A stretch of 64,000 nucleotides of DNA from Staphylotrichum longicolle (taxonomy: Eukaryota > Ascomycota > Sordariomycetes > Sordariales > Chaetomiaceae): NCBI GenBank assembly GCA_019096155.1, contig JAHCVI010000001.1:10478001-10542000 (forward strand), written 5' to 3'. Below, in pieces: positions 36,354 to 47,600 of this stretch (the stretch's first letter is position 1; each line of letters starts with the position of its first letter). The position numbers and the translations under genes are program-made. The notes beneath the pieces are model-generated. The model had not been told where the DNA came from, did not search any database, and was given only the letters and a program-made list of their open reading frames with translations.

Positions 36354-37480
36354 CCGGGCCCTCATACTTTGGCGGCACCGCGTCTCATATGTCGTATTGA
36401 GATCTCGCTTCTGGCCAGACTCATGCTGTGGCTTTTCGGCTCGGGTCCTGAGGGGGACCAGTGTCATTGTGTTTTTTACCCCCAAATTTTCTCTTTCTCT
36501 TCAGGGCATCTTGAAATATACCACCTTGGAAGACAAAAAGATTGCATGCATCTGGCTCTTTCTTTGCACGGGATCATTTAGCGTCATGGCATCAGCGTTG
36601 AATTTTGCGAATTTCTTTTTCACTTCACTTCTACTGGGACATCCCTCGCGTGGCGGCATCATGGGCTGCAACACCTATGGTGGCGCGGGTCCTGACGATG
36701 ACCTCATACCATACCGTCGATTTGCGACAACCACGATAATTCTACACCATAAACGAAACTCTACAAAAAAAGAGAGATGGAACATGGATCCGTTTTGGTG
36801 GGGAGCAGGCACCACTCGTCTCGGCATTGCCAGACATGAGACTTCTCCTGCACCAACCCGGAGGATTTTGATCAGAGGACGACGGAGCAAAAAGGCGACA
36901 TCCGTGGCGATTGGAAGGCAAATAACAAGATTGGCAAAGTTGTGAAATTTGGAGGATACCCAGATGGGTTCAGGGGACAAGTGAAGCACTGTCGGAGGGA
37001 GCGAAGATGGATGAAGGGAATGACCTCTTCCTCTCGATTCCACACCGAGCTGCGATTGCCAGCAGCACCTGCGGGGGGGAAGAATTCACTTGCGGACAGT
37101 ACAATACATTGTTAGCGAGAGAGAAGATGGCGGCACAAGCCTATTCATCGGGCGGGACTGAACCGCTCAGGCTCAGAGCGCACTGTGGATGGAATGGGAT
37201 CTGGTCGGGGATTTGGTCTGCCGTGAGGTAGACCAGCTTTTGCTCAGTGCCGTCAGCCATCTCAAGGCACCGCAAGCAGGTAGTTGCTCAAAGAAAACAA
37301 AAAAAAGTACAGTCTCTGGCGTATAATGTCCTCTCTCTCTTTCTTCTAGCAGCATGGCCCCATGTCTGACTCGGCCTTGAGCCCGTCAACGAGCAGTTCT
37401 GACGATCCGACTGACGGTGTGTGCTCTTGGGCCATGCGTAACCTACCTACCACCTTCTCCTCTGTGTGTTCTATTCTTCC
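36354..37480. other. Convergent intergenic region, no gene
   Basis: This lies between the 3' ends of the cyclin gene and the minus-strand retropepsin-like gene. Up to 36,400 it may still be coding if the cyclin frame correction is right. Otherwise I see only A/T-richer 3' flank sequence and short chance frames. Confidence 0.55.
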
Positions 37481-39783
37481 CTAGTTCCGTGCCGCCTTTC
37501 GCACCTCGCTTCGCCGTCGCGGCTGTCTCTTGCGGTCGACGCGCCATACATCGACATCCTGCGCGGTGGCGTCCAGGCGGTCAAAGTCGACCCCCCTCGG
37601 CCCGCACACGATCACATTGCCCCCTTTCCCGTCTTCATCCCTCAGCACACGACCCGTGCCGTCCGGGAAATCGTGCTCGAATATGACCCGCTCGGGAGTC
37701 CGGAGGTCCCGGCTCGGCCACCCCCGCCCTCGCCCTCCTCTTGTCGTCCCCTTTGCCGTCGTCGCGTTCCCGGGCGACATTGCAGCCTTTTCGTCGTGGT
37801 CGTCGACGTCGTCCCCCTCCTCACCCCCCAGGATCTCGCCGTACCGCATATTGCCGGGCAGCCGGCCCGCGCCGAGCACGTCGCGCCGGTCCTCGCCCAT
37901 CCACATCTTGAAGGCGCCGGGCGCGCTCGAGGTGTAGCACACGTGGAAGGGGAGGATGCCGCTGAGGCGGTCTGGGGCGTGGTCGCTGGGCTTGGGGCCG
38001 GTGCTGCTGTTGGTGGTGGAGGTGGTGGTGGTGTCGGGGAGGTCGTTGGAGGAGCCGGCGAAGGCGATGACGGGGATGGTGCAGCGCATGCTTGTGGGTT
38101 CGTCATCATGTTCGTCATCTTGTTGTTGTGGTGGGTGCTTTCTTTTAGTCCTCGGGCTGCTGCCGGCTGCTGCTGGGGAGTTGGGAGTGGCTGCGGCCGC
38201 GGCCGCGGCGGCTCTGGTCCTCAGGGGCATGGGGCGCTGAGGCAGACGGTGCGGGGCGGAGCCGGCGGCCACGCACACGTCGAGCTCGTACACGCGCGAG
38301 GTGATGACGGCGTCGGCGGTCGCGACGGACCGGCTCGACTGGGCGGCGTAGGTGGAGCGGCTGATGCCGAGCTTGGACATGTCGTTCTCGTACAGGCAGG
38401 GGAGGGTCGCGCCCGAGTCGAGGAGCGTGTCCCAGTAGATGCGCGGGCCGTCGGGGTCGGGGAAGGTCGTGCCGGGCTGGCTGGTGTTGGGCTGCGGCAT
38501 GGAGGGGATCCTGGGAGTGTTGGGGGTCTTGGGGGTCCGAGGGGTCCGGGGGGTGGTCGCTGTTGCTGAGCGGCGGCGCTTCTTGGGCATGTGGGCACCG
38601 TAAGCGTCGTTACTGGAAGAGTGTTGGGCGAAGGGTGAGAGTTTCCCGCGGGATACGTTAGCTTTGCGCCGGCGGAAACCCATGTTCACGCGGTAGTGGC
38701 CCATGTTTTCGGTCCCATGGCGCCAGCTTGGCATGTTCTCGAGGCAGATGCCCTTTTTGACGACGATGGTTGGTCCGCGGATGGTTCCTCCGCCGCCAGA
38801 AAGGGGTGGTTCGTACCACAGCCAGCCGGGACCGTATTCGACCTCATAGCGGTCCAGACGTGCGCTGCGGTCGAGGGTGAAGGAGTCGAAATCGGGGCAA
38901 CGGTCGACAATGCGGCCCGCCCAGATGAGGGTGTACGAATCCGAGTAGGGGATGGCTTCCGACTCGTAGCCTGCGATGGCAGCTTCGATGTTGGCATGCT
39001 CAGGGGGGAACTCGCTGGTCTGCAGAACGATACGGAGATGTTCGAGCCGTCTCTGGATAGCGCTTATGTGAATCGAGTTGAGGGTCGACCTGCGGATGCT
39101 AGGTCAGAAGTTGGGCCTCGGCACGGGGGATGGAGATAAGGGGCTGACCTTGGCTTGAGGCTTACTTCACTGGTTTCGTCAAGTCGGCTCCTTTCCTCGA
39201 CAGCTTCTTGATGCATCCGAACAAAATCCGGCACTCCACGGTAGTGATCTACCCACAAGCGGGTTTGAGCGACCTTTCTGTCGGCTATCTGAATGGCATT
39301 CAGATCTTCACCTTCGGCCCAGAGGGAAGACCCCAGCACGATGGATGGCTTCCAGCGTCCAAACTGGAGGCTTGGCTCGGGAGTCGGCTGGGTGGTTAAA
39401 CGTAAGGGAGTGTTATTCTGAAGACTGGTATCCGCGTCCTCTGGTCTTGTCTCCTGCTGCTGCTGCGCGTGCTGCCGCAACTGCTCCGTTTCTATCCTAG
39501 CCAAGCTTCGGGTTCTTGCTCGGTGGGGGAAGAGTCTTGAAACATCGTCATTGACTCGCCTAACACGGTGGGTACGATTACGGTTGAAGATTTCGGCATT
39601 GCGCTCCAGGCGTCGGATGGTCGACAATCGTCTCCGTGTAGATTGGGTCTGGTCCCTTCCGTAAGTTGCCCGCGCACCAAGCTGACCGGGGGACTCTCCC
39701 CTGGGAGGAGCGGTCTGGCGCTCGGCGAGGTTAGATGGGTGATCAGAGTGCAAGCCGTTTGTTGCCATGTTGTAATCTGTCAA
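37481..39783 (-). CDS. Uncharacterised protein with retropepsin-like DSGAT motif
   Basis: Exon 1 is 39783-39149, a 59-base intron (GTCAGC..CAG) follows, and exon 2 is 39089-37481. The product is 747 residues. Exon 1 encodes an Arg- and Gln-rich region. The middle has an Ala run (about nine, from a CGG/CCG-rich stretch near 38,195) and PRTPRTPKTPNTP repeats. At about residue 436 the segment WDTLLDSGATLPCLYENDM resembles the active-site loop of retroviral-type aspartic peptidases (D-S/T-G-A), followed by a hydrophobic strand pattern. A later conserved-looking block is RLSGILPFHVCYTS. No reverse transcriptase, integrase or zinc knuckle is present and no LTRs flank it, so it is not an intact retroelement. 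Peptidase activity is inference from a single motif. A structural role for a degenerate fold is equally possible. It converges on the cyclin gene. Confidence 0.75.
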
Positions 39784-40313
39784 TGTCGTTGTGTCGGTTC
39801 ACTTGTAAATTCCACTTGCAGTTGTAAGCCCCGATGGCATAACCCTTCCCTTCATCTTAACTCTTATTTCCTCCGCTGCCTATTGGAACAAAGAGTAAAT
39901 GGTCAACCGTGTGGTCAAGCTTCTGGAGCAATTGATTGTGTCGTGCTCTTTGACGCCAGCATCCATCCTTTGTTTGCTCAGGCCGAGATGCTGAAAACGG
40001 GACGAATGCCTCAGCCCCGATTGAACCCTCTTTGACAAGACCGGCAAGCTAAGCATATGCAGCTGTTTTTCATTGTGCTTCCACAGCCTCCAGACACCCA
40101 TGTACCGGTCACATTCCAACGGCAGAGAAAGGCGCAGATTTCACGCATGTTCCTGCGCCATCATTGCCATTTTTACCTCCCAGCCTGTTTTCAACCTTCT
40201 GCCTTGACTGCCATCACGATCTTCTCCGTATCGGTAACAGGTATTCTACCTACTGGCTCCAACAGCCCTTTTGACTGCCATCTACAACAGAGGATTTCGC
40301 CGACACGGAGACC
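39784..40313. promoter_or_regulatory. Divergent upstream region
   Basis: These 530 bases separate the retropepsin-like gene (minus) and the uncharacterised 629-residue gene (plus). Both promoters must lie here. No specific element was recognised. Confidence 0.5.
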
Positions 40314-42268
40314 ATGGACCGTACAGGGCCTGACTGGGAGGTTGACTCTTGGTACCTGGGAAGAAGACAGCCCCCCTTGGCAGCCCGCCTTGACACCGCC
40401 ATCAAGTTCCTGGCTGAGGAAGATGTGGACCGGTGTATGCACTGGGGGGCCAAGTTTGAAGAAGTTGCCTCTTACCTGAAATGGCTCGCCCGGGACGACG
40501 ACAGACACCAGGTGAAGAACGCCAGCCCCGGGACCCAGGCCATGTTCAACGATGCAGTCACCAAAGTTAAGGCTCACTTGCTCTTCGAAGATCATCACTA
40601 CCGTCCCACGCCAGTGGAAGTTCCCAAACCGCTCGAAGGCCCCCTGACATCGGCACGCTTCAACTGGTTGAACAAGATACACGATCAATCTCTTCTACCA
40701 AATGACGATGACCATGGTAGAAGCAGCGCTCTTCCAAAGTCGCTCTCCGACACCGCGCTACGCAAAATACGTGAGAGAATCGACCATCCGCAGTGGACGC
40801 CCCCAAGCCTGGAGCCGTCTCAGCTCCCGGGGCAGATTGAAACGATGCCGTACACCGTCTCTTACCGCAAGCGGCTTAAGGAGATTACAAAGCTGCGTGG
40901 GTTGGCATGGTCCAGCATCGAGAATGACAACGAGAACGACGGCCGCCTCGCGGGACTGCCTCGGGCCTTGGTTTATGGCGGCCCGTTCGTTCGACCCACG
41001 ACTGACCCCGATACGCAAGTAAAGCAAGAGTTGCTGAAACAGTGCTACACAACGGTGGAGATGCTCAAGGCAGCGTACCACCGGGTGCCGAGACCGTTGC
41101 TGAAGAGTGTGCTTCGCCTGCTGGGGAGGGCAGAGAAGGGCGAGTTCCAGCATCATCTCGTGCCGGACGGGCTGAGGTTGGCGGGTGATGAGCGGGAGCG
41201 GGTGGAAGAGCAGACCTTACCGAGATACGTTGATCTGGGAGACATACAGTGGTTGAAATTCCTGGCCAGCGAGTGTGTCAATGACGGGAACTGGACAGGG
41301 CGCTTTGCTCCAAACACCTCCAGGGGCGAGGACAGGCTACTTCTCCTTTTCGCCACAAAGGTACAGAATCTGCTGGTTGATAAGAACCCAGAAGGGCTTT
41401 TCAGCCAGCACGATGCTGAGGTCAAGGTCGAGGATCTGCTGAAGGCCATCAATGCTGGCAAGGACAGCAGTGCCGTCATCAAACATGAATTCCACCCGGA
41501 CGATGCTGGCGCCTGGTTGGAACGAATGAATGAGACTGGTCATATCAGGTGAGAGACACAGACACACATGACCGTTCCATGAGATTTAAGCAGGACTGAC
41601 AGACCCGCCACAGCTTCCGCCCTGACTCTAACTTCTATGGCATTGTCAAGCGTCCACTGGCCCAATACTTCCCAGAACACCGCGTCCTCTGGCCAACGAC
41701 AGCAGACGACGGCGAGCGTCCCCCCTTTTCCTCAGAGTCTATCTCAGACTGGCACCGGATCATCCACGAGGGCCACAAATCTGACATCAGCGAAGGCAGC
41801 ACCATCTGGAACTTTTTCCTCTCCCTCGCCTTCCGTCTCGGCTACACAATGTCCCTGGTCGAGCAAGACCTCCGCACCCCAAACAACCACCACTCCCCGA
41901 CCCTGCCCCTCAAGGAGTCCATCAACGTATTTGAAACCACTTACACTTCCCTTCAACTCGACGATAACAACAACGCCACCGAGCCAAACCCCTCGGAACT
42001 CGCCCTCATCCGCACCAAGATCATCAACGAGATCAGCGCAAACGAGACGATGCTCGCCCCCGGCCGCGAGCATCACTACGTGGACGGCGACGGCAACGCC
42101 CACACCATCCTCGTGCGCGACCACAACTGGGACTGGGCATCGCTCAGGGCGCGGGGGCAGTCCGAGCGGCGACAGTTTTGGTCCGTCGACCGGTGGCCGC
42201 CGCGTGATGCGGCTCCAGACGAGGGTGTGGTGCATGGTTTTGACGCGATGGACTTGAGTGAGGGTTAG
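40314..42268 (+). CDS. Uncharacterised 629-residue protein
   Basis: I do not recognise a family. Exon 1 is 40314-41548, a 65-base GTGAGA..CACAG intron follows, and exon 2 is 41614-42268. Phases agree, giving one 629-residue protein with no signal peptide or membrane segment. It is Trp- and charge-rich, has globular-looking helices (for example VARLD-like and LKSVLRLLGRAEKGEF segments) and few low-complexity tracts apart from DDNNNATEPN. The start MDRTGPDWEVDSWYLG sits in a good context (ACCATGG). Coding potential is strong: a long clean frame, a consistent splice and third-position GC bias. Function is unknown. A perfect hairpin lies 78 bases after the stop codon. Confidence 0.8.
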
Positions 42269-42680
42269 GACGTTTGTCTACTATTGATTTTCTCGCTCCA
42301 CAGCACTTGGCGAATTTGCCTGATCGGGTAGCTTGGCCAAATCTCAGCTCGCTGCTGAACCACATTCAGCAGCGAGCTAGTGCTCCAGACAACTGGGAGA
42401 CATCCCCTTTATGCGACGACGAGCCTTGAGCAGGCCAATCAGCACACTATGTACATAAATAGTATTTGGATATTGCAGTCGCCGGCCGAGGCCTCGATGC
42501 ATGGGAGCCGCATGATCTGATGGGATCCCCAGGGATAATAAGCCTTTGGATGCCCTCTTGTCTTTGTCTTTCCCATGTCTCGTTTCTCAGTGGGTTTGAC
42601 AACACCATCAACACACTCGTTTACCCATACACTCGTTTGCCCACACATTCGTTTGTTCTTGTTAACTGCCATCTTCCATC
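42269..42680. other. Intergenic, contains a strong hairpin
   Basis: This is the 3' flank of the 629-residue protein gene and the upstream region of the secreted protein gene. The notable element is the perfect inverted repeat at 42,346-42,378. The right part has CACTCGTTTNCCC-like repeats (about 42,617-42,655), probably leader sequence. Confidence 0.6.
42346..42378. repeat. Perfect 14-bp inverted repeat, 5-base loop
   Basis: The left arm AGCTCGCTGCTGAA (42,346-42,359) is exactly complementary to the right arm TTCAGCAGCGAGCT (42,365-42,378), with loop CCACA. It lies 78 bases downstream of the preceding stop codon, so probably in that gene's 3' untranslated region, where it would fold into a stable stem-loop. 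Confidence 0.95.
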
Positions 42681-44001
42681 ATGAGACAAGGCGCAGTCCT
42701 GTTGCCGTGGTTCGCCTGGCTTCAGCTCTCAGAAGCGGCCTGCTGCCGCAGCAACAAGTGTTTGAAGGGTAAGAGAAACCACAACGACCTAGGAATACCC
42801 AAACTGACTCCAGTTCCTGCAGCGATCGTCGATCCCGCCAGTGGGAATGGCATCCAAGACTGCTCTGCCAACCTGGTCGTCACTGTCACTCCTACGCAGA
42901 GCACGCTTATCGAAACGATCACCGTGCAACCCACCGAGCACAACACGTTGGTCGAGACAGCCGTCTTGACTCGAGACAGTGACGACAACGGCTGGGACTG
43001 AAACGCAGCGCTTCACCCTCCAGACGACTGTCACTGAAGCCACTCAGACGGATGTGGTTACGCGCACCGATTCGCCCGTGTACACTGAAACCGTGCTGGA
43101 AACAGTCACCGTCACCACCTCGGCGGTCGTGAACAATCCTATCAATGCTCGCCAAGATGCCTCGACCTCCGTGCCCGCCTATGCCTCGGAGCACTGCCGG
43201 TCTTGGGAGGAGTACGTCAAGGCCTGCAAGTGCGCCGGCGTCGGGGCTCTGACCGTCACCGCCGAGGCGCTTCCCGCCGCCACCGTCACCGTCTCTTCCA
43301 TACTCGGCGCCACCACCGTCTCCGTCCCCAGCACTCTCTCCCTCACCGAGACGGTCTACGTCTCCCTCACCGAGACCGTCGCCATGACAGAGACCGACAC
43401 CGTCCGCGTCACAGCCACCGCTCAGCTCACGCAGACCGTGACGCTGGCGCCCGACTATGTCACCGTGACCGAGACCACGACGACGACCGTCGCCCCCGCC
43501 GCCACGTGCAGCGCCCCATCCGCCGTTGGCGCGTTCAAGGCGGCGGCTACCGAGCAAGGGGGCCAATCGCTCCTCATGTACGCCGACATCCTCAATGGCG
43601 TCGTGGGCCCCCTGATGTGGAAGCCGGACTCGCCGTCGCCCGTGCTCAACATCAAAAACAAGTACATCTGGAAGCTCGACGCGGACGGGTCCCTCGCGCT
43701 CGCCTCCAACATCCCGCCCTTCACTGTCAACTACCTGGCGTATGTGTCCACCACCACGGCAGCTGCCAGCCTGTGGGTGCAGGTGCAGCCGCGGGCGGAT
43801 GTCGAATCCCTCGTGGCTAGCGGCTACGGGGTCAAGCTCAAGGGGTGCGTCGACCCCGCGACGGGGGAGCTGACGCTCGACGTCAACGGTCGGAAGAACA
43901 TTTTGTGGTCCGTCGGCCAGTTCTATGTGTCGTCTGGGGACGGCTCGGATCTCAGACGCGGCGAGTGCACAAAAATGCATCCCAAGATTCAAGCTGCTTG
44001 A
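42681..44001 (+). CDS. Secreted Thr-rich protein, frame break or extra intron near 42,970
   Basis: The N-terminus MRQGAVLLPWFAWLQLSEAA is a secretion signal followed by a Cys cluster (ACCRSNKC). A 45-base intron (GTAAGA..CAG, 42,769-42,813) is likely; it is a multiple of three, so retention would also be in frame. Next comes a long Thr/Val stalk with repeats such as TETVTV and LTETVYVSLTETVAMTETD, probably O-glycosylated. A globular C-terminal domain of about 170 residues follows (from about CSAPSAVGAF), containing SPVLNIKNKYIWKLDADG and a terminal Cys. The frame changes near 42,970. Either one extra C in ACTCGAGAC, or a 52-base intron (42,924-42,975) with a weak GTGCAA donor, joins the halves. 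The total is about 410-425 residues. A cell-wall or extracellular structural protein is likely. There is no GPI signal, and I do not recognise the C-terminal domain. Confidence 0.75.
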
Positions 44002-44645
44002 GCTACCAACTAGCCCACGACGTGGCCTCGCGGCAGTCCTCGGCCAACTGCTAGCTATGTACAATGGGGCCCGGTAATACCATGTGTCTGATCATTGGCG
44101 TTGTTGGCGTTATCGTTGGTACTCAAAACCCTTTGAGAATAGTTTAGCGTCGCTGTCGCCGAAGAAAACAACTGCAAAGCTTCACATGTATTCCGCTGGC
44201 TGTGAAACCAAAACGCATGCTGTCTACTCTGCCCGACGCGCTCCTTCAACCACACCCTAAACATGACGATAAAACGCGGTTACCCGTGTCCAGGCCTAAC
44301 TCCCCACAGGCGCTAATGAAGCCAACAAAAGCAAGCGAGAAACCCCATCAAACGATCGCTATGCAATGCAATGCCATGCCAAACACCGTCAACATGCACC
44401 AATCATACTTTGTTATCACTTTTTTGCAAGCCGGGACGATCTGCCCAATCAACTCGTGCGATCATGAAAAAGCCCCATCAGTTATCCTCCTCGAATCGAG
44501 GCCTCGGGGTGCTAGGGGTGTGGGGAGCATGGCGCGTCCCAAACGTGTGCCAGCAGTTGGGAGACTGGAGAATGTACCTGTCGCACACCGGTGTTAGCTC
44601 AAACCCCATTTCAAGTCGTTTGACTGAAGGGAAGGGGGCCAATTT
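44002..44645. other. Convergent intergenic region, no gene
   Basis: These are the 3' flanks of the secreted protein gene (plus) and the FAB1 gene (minus). Nothing else was seen. Confidence 0.6.
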
Positions 44646-47600
44646 TTACCTCGCCATAGCCTCCCTGAACCGGCTCTTGTATTCCCTCGGACTCGTCACC
44701 GTCGGCCTGTTCCGTCCGCCGCCCGCGAACCCGCGGTTCTTGATCCAGCTCTCGAGATCCTTGTCCCACGTGTAAGTCCGGATGCAGTCAATGATGCCCA
44801 CGGCGATCTCCTTCTTGACCTCGTCCACGGCCACCATGAGCGAGTAGTCCATGACGTCCTGCTTGGCGAGGAACAGCGTGTCGTTGAAGACGGACGCCCG
44901 CAGCAGCCGCTTCGAGTGCTCGCGCGCAAACAGCGGCGACTCGTAGATGTACTCGACCATGTTCTCGTCCAGCAGCACCTCGTTTTGCTCGCCCGTCGAC
45001 TGGATCTTGCGGTTGCGCATCGAGCCCTTGAGGTCGAACGTGCGGCTCGGGCAGCGGTCGTAGAACAGGTTCTCCATGACCAGGAGGTCGAGTTTGATCT
45101 CGGTATTAGTGAGCGGATTCTTGATGAAGACGCGGAAGAAGCCAAACATCTTGGCGATCACCGAGGGCAGGTCGTGGAAGAGCGCCTCGGACATGATGCT
45201 GAAGTAATCGGGCGCGAACCGGAGGAACGATGACGTCTCGCTGGGCGAGAGCGACTTGAGGATGAATCGCTCATCCAGCGTCTTGAGAAAGACCGACTTC
45301 GTCTTGCCGCCCTTGGAATCCCACTTCAAGCACCGAGACAGCGACTCGACAAACCGGTCCGCTACGCCGCATTTGCGCCGGAGCGCGTCAAACTGCTCGG
45401 CGTAGAAGATCTGGCACGTCATCTTTGCTGCTCCCTCAGTGAACTGGTACTTGACATGCATCCCCGTCGGCCGCAGCAGACTCTTTTCGAGCTCCGTGTT
45501 GTATCGGCTGGCCTTTGCCGTTTTGGCGGCCTGCGGATTGGATGCCTGCGCGCCGCCTCTCATCTCTAGACCGTCGCTGCTCTCGTCCGTCTCCGGGTGG
45601 GCCGGCATCTCCCACTTTCGCCGGATTTCAGCGAGTTTCGACCTGTAGTCTTCCGAGTCCAGAGCGAAAGCCACGACCGAGCTGGGCTCGTGCTCCTTGA
45701 TGATCACGTCCGAATCGAAGAAGATGTGATCCGTTGCGTTGATAGGGTACTCCAGCTGAGGCCAGCCGCTGGCAGACCGCTCAGCCCAAAAGTTGGTCAG
45801 CATCGTCATGAGGCTCTTTTTCTGATGCCTAGGCAGCCCCTCGGGCAGCTCCTCGCTGGGTTCCAGGGAATCGGCAATCTCCTTCACATCCGGTAGGATG
45901 TCATCAAGAGTGATGGCGGTGGCATCCACATCACTCTCCGCGCCTTCATCGTCAGACTCGACCCGGCTCTCTTGCCGGCTGTCTTCCGTCTCTGTCTGCC
46001 CGATGCTCTCGTCTGGCCTTGAAGACTGCGAGGGCACTTCCGGTCGCGAGCTAGAGTCCGTTTCTGAAGGCCTGGACTGTTGCGACTCAGCAGGCGTGGC
46101 GTCCGGCACGTTGGAGGTTTCGCCGACCTGTTTGTCGTTCCGCTCCCTGTCGAGGACATGGTCCTCCTCAAGCGATGCTGGCTCTTGGACAGCCTGATCC
46201 ACATCTTTGTAGACCTCCACGATGGTCTTGGTAGTAGAACGCGGCAAGAATGCTCGCGTGTTCTGCATCTTGGCAGCACGCTGTTTGCGATCCTTCAACC
46301 TCTCTTTCTCAAACTCTCGGCTCAGCTGCTCAAAGTGGCGCGCCAGGGTCGACACCTTCGACTCCCTCTTGTGGACGTATCGCGGAATCCCAGAAGGCCC
46401 TGCCTTACGATGGCTCTTCAGGGCCCCAAGACCGATCCGCTCGGCAAACTTCTTGTCTCCTTTCAGTGCGTTCTCGACTGGTGCCTTCTGGGTTTCAGCC
46501 CCCGCATCCTGAGCCCGTTGCTCCTTCAAGAGCTTGCCGATGGCAGACTGGGTTCTCGGTAGCGTCCCTACCGGTTGAGAGATGGCACGAACCATTGGAG
46601 GCGACACCGCCGCACCGGCTCGCCGAGGCACGGTGCGCTCCACCGCAGGCCGTGGGATTTCCGACGGGGTCTCGCTGCCAGAAATCGAGCCAGCGGAGTC
46701 GTTTGCTAATGCTCGCTGCTCACGACGGAGTTGCTCTACCTTTTCGGTCAATGATAGTTGGTTCGGTTGGGGAGGCGGCAAGGCGCTGGCTTGTGCTGCC
46801 AGATAAGCCATCGAAGCAGAAGTGAGGGCCGGGCTTTGTGGACGTTCACTGGGCTGTTTGACTGCTTCTAGAGCAAGTTCTGAAGGGAGGAGGGCAGTCC
46901 TGGTAGTAGTTGGTGAACTTGGAGTTGCAAGATCCAATGGCTCAACTCTCTCAAGGAGATCTTCCGCTTCGACTGCGGCCCCTTCTTTTGCAGCGGGTTC
47001 AGCTTGCACCGTCGGAGACAGAGGGGTCTCTGGAGGTTGACTGGCATCGGCCTCCATCGGCTGAGACAACTTCTCATCGACCTCAGAGACGCCCGGCGGA
47101 GACGCCGCAGGGGTGGTCTTCTCCTCGGACTCGGACGCAATCGAAGTGGTCCCGTCGGTACTTGGCAGGGACTCCTTGGACTCATGATCCGTGAACATCT
47201 TCTTCAGCTGGATGATAGTCAACTGGCGAACGTCCTTGTCGGAGAGGAATTCGGCTTCGAATTTGGCAAATGCGGCGTCCCAGTCTGTCACCTTCTCCAG
47301 CATCTCGCGGATGACAGTGTTGAGCGGAATGACCTCGTAGTACTTGGAGCTCATGTACGCGTCTTGGAGCGCGCGAATCAACTCTGGCTGATCCTCCTGG
47401 GCCTTTTTATTGAGCATTTCCACCTCGGCCTTGCAGGCTTCGGCTTTCTCCGGGAGCACGCTGTCGATGCGGATGCTCTTGAGTCTGGCCCTGACCGAGT
47501 TCATGAAGCGGTTCCAGCGATCCTCTGCCCGGGTGAAGATGTCATTCTTGAGTTTCAGATCGTAGTCCACGTTCCAAGTGATCCTTGTCCGCGGCACGAT

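Noticed and set aside
37466..38569. 367-codon plus-strand frame
   Set aside because: It is antisense to the retropepsin-like gene, with Gly/Val-rich composition produced by the GC-rich coding strand.
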